7,002 nucleotides of DNA from JAMXLO01 sp041487355. Its GTDB lineage: Bacteria > Pseudomonadota > Alphaproteobacteria > Acetobacterales > Acetobacteraceae. Positions 6,351 to 7,002 of the stretch are shown here, in pieces (within the stretch, counting starts at the first letter, position 1; each line of letters begins with the position of its first letter). Both the position numbers and the translations under genes were made by a program. Under the pieces are notes generated by a model that was not told the origin of the DNA, did no database searches, and saw only the letters and a list, made by a program, of their open reading frames with translations. Where the stretch lies: the NCBI GenBank assembly GCA_041487355.1, contig JBGPND010000248.1, positions 1 through 7,002 on the forward strand. Reading direction: 5' to 3'.

Positions 6351-6639
6351 ACCACAATCTCCGCCGACCAGCGATGGGGTGGCCGCCCTCATCGTTTTCC
6401 AGGCGTTTGATGGCTGCCATCCACTACCCATTCAGTTGGCGCACCGCCAGCACAGCTTGATCAACGGCACATTGCCCGCCCGTTACAGATCAAGGCTGCA
6501 AGTCAGCATCCCGCGTATGCCGGCACGCCTTGCATCAGACCTTCACCGTGAAGCCGCTCTTGGCCGTGGTGCGGGGAGTAGGGAGATCGTCCGTCGCTGG
6601 CATCCCGCCCGGTCAGCGAAGGTTCGGACCGCTGATGGT
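6351..6639. other. Region upstream of the protease-like gene, no confident gene
   Basis: No recognisable gene or RNA is seen here. On the minus strand it holds the ribosome binding site of the protease-like gene and the possible out-of-frame tail (to 6543) of the small gene that starts at 6927. It also holds a 22-codon ORF (6603-6535, MPATDDLPTPRTTAKSGFTVKV) whose third codon positions are almost all G or C, which could be a scrap of a former GC-rich gene. Open plus-strand frames across this stretch carry no family resemblance and look like shadows. Confidence 0.35.
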
Positions 6640-6927
6640 TCAGGCAGTTCCAGCGTGGCGGCTGAGAAAGGAAGCTGGACCTCTCCAAGAGCCACCCGCA
6701 TCACCGTGCAAAGCATGTTCCCTGGCATTAGCCGAACCCTCTGGCCACGGTAAAGCATCAGAACACTCGCACGTCCAACAGGCCGTCGCTTGTCCGGGAG
6801 GCGTCGCCCACTCGCAGGCGTCCACTCGTTGCAATCCCAGATTCTCGAACCCTCGGATTATCACGATGTCCCCCGGAGCAAACGGTGCTTTTTCCGGACT
6901 GGACGTTGCTTGCACTGGGTAAGTCAT
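6640..6927 (-). CDS. Small protein of unknown function, possibly frameshifted in its second half
   Basis: Not recognised. The start ATG 6927-6925 is well supported by a near-consensus ribosome binding site and is preferred to an in-frame ATG at 6993. The first ~58 residues look like real protein: a polar leader, then FAPGDIVIIRGFENLGLQRVDACEW, which suggests a small beta-barrel (SH3/KOW-like) fold, then a Cys-rich ACWTCEC that could bind metal. After about base 6755 this frame becomes a Gly/Ala/His/Arg-rich sequence typical of an off-frame reading and stops at 6640. The frame one base later reads YRGQRVRLMPGNMLCTVMRVALGEVQL, which looks like beta-strand protein, to a stop at 6543. An ancestral protein of up to 127 residues broken by one inserted base is plausible. 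Two overlapping small genes are an alternative. Confidence 0.45.
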   Translation of the reverse strand: MTYPVQATSSPEKAPFAPGDIVIIRGFENLGLQRVDACEWATPPGQATACWTCECSDALPWPEGSANAREHALHGDAGGSWRGPASFLSRHAGTA

Positions 6928-6929
6928 AA

Positions 6930-6938
6930 CCCTCCTCC
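6930..6938 (-). promoter_or_regulatory. Strong Shine-Dalgarno sequence for the small gene starting at 6927
   Basis: Read on the minus strand the sequence is GGAGGAGGG, ending two bases before the ATG, with the GGAGG core six bases upstream of it. It is the best ribosome binding site in the window. It fixes the start at 6927 rather than at 6993 and argues that the gene is, or recently was, translated. Confidence 0.7.
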
Positions 6939-7002
6939 CAAGCACCGACGACAATACACCACTGGCGAGCCGGCAGTGTACGAGATGCACCAAGCCGACG
7001 CA

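Noticed and set aside
6289..6420. 43-codon minus-strand ORF (MAAIKRLENDEGGHP...) overlapping the signal peptide region of the protease-like gene
   Set aside because: The start of the peptide looks protein-like, but it has only a poor ribosome binding site, overlaps a better-supported gene out of frame, and matches nothing I recognise.
5551..6499. Imperfect direct repeat AGATCGAGGCGGC (5551-5563) and AGATCAAGGCTGC (6487-6499) as possible att sites flanking the protease-like gene
   Set aside because: Eleven of 13 matching bases over a search this wide is expected by chance, and neither copy sits at a tRNA or other typical attachment site.
6960..6978. CACTG...CAGTG inverted repeat upstream of the small gene
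   Set aside because: It has only five paired bases around a nine-base centre, too weak to call an operator or terminator.
5564..7002. An intact anti-phage or toxin-antitoxin system in the AT-richer right end
   Set aside because: No pair of intact small genes, nuclease, reverse transcriptase, ATPase or CRISPR repeats is visible; the contents are one frameshifted protease-like gene and one small unknown.

Overview
The left three quarters of the window (about 1-5550) is GC-rich, densely packed chromosome of a proteobacterium. The style of the proteins and a palindromic repeat of the kind common in alphaproteobacterial intergenic regions suggest Alphaproteobacteria, perhaps Rhodospirillales/Acetobacteraceae. 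That placement is inference; there is no rRNA or other taxonomic marker here.

Layout. (1) 1-1483, + strand: the C-terminal four fifths of the ribosome-associated GTPase TypA/BipA, cut by the window edge. (2) 1484-1571: a convergent intergenic gap filled by a perfect 29-bp inverted repeat, probably a two-way transcription stop. (3) 1572-5168, - strand: five genes head to tail that look like one transcription unit. In transcription order they are an ArsR-type repressor, an SRPBCC/AHSA1 protein whose start overlaps the repressor's end, a DUF899 thioredoxin-like protein, an MFS transporter, and a VWA-type protein whose ATG follows the transporter's stop with no spacing. The promoter ahead of arsR carries two tandem copies of a degenerate TAACCATnTGGTTA-like palindrome placed to block RNA polymerase. 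The -10 box is so close to the ATG that the repressor mRNA may be leaderless. ArsR + SRPBCC + DUF899 is a recurrent bacterial neighbourhood; the transporter and VWA gene as downstream members are less usual, and their shared signal or substrate is unknown.

(4) 5169-7002: base composition turns visibly more AT-rich from about 5555, and the genes are broken. A short + strand ORF (5368-5595) resembles only the extreme N-terminus of a tyrosine recombinase and is cut off where the composition changes. Next to it, on the - strand, is a secreted ClpP/crotonase-fold serine protease-like gene (5564-6350) with its Ser and His motifs intact but split by one frameshift. Further right is a small gene with a very strong ribosome binding site (start 6927), whose reading frame also seems to shift by one base near 6755. 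This end looks like the edge of a decaying horizontally acquired segment. No RNA gene, CRISPR array or intact insertion sequence was seen.
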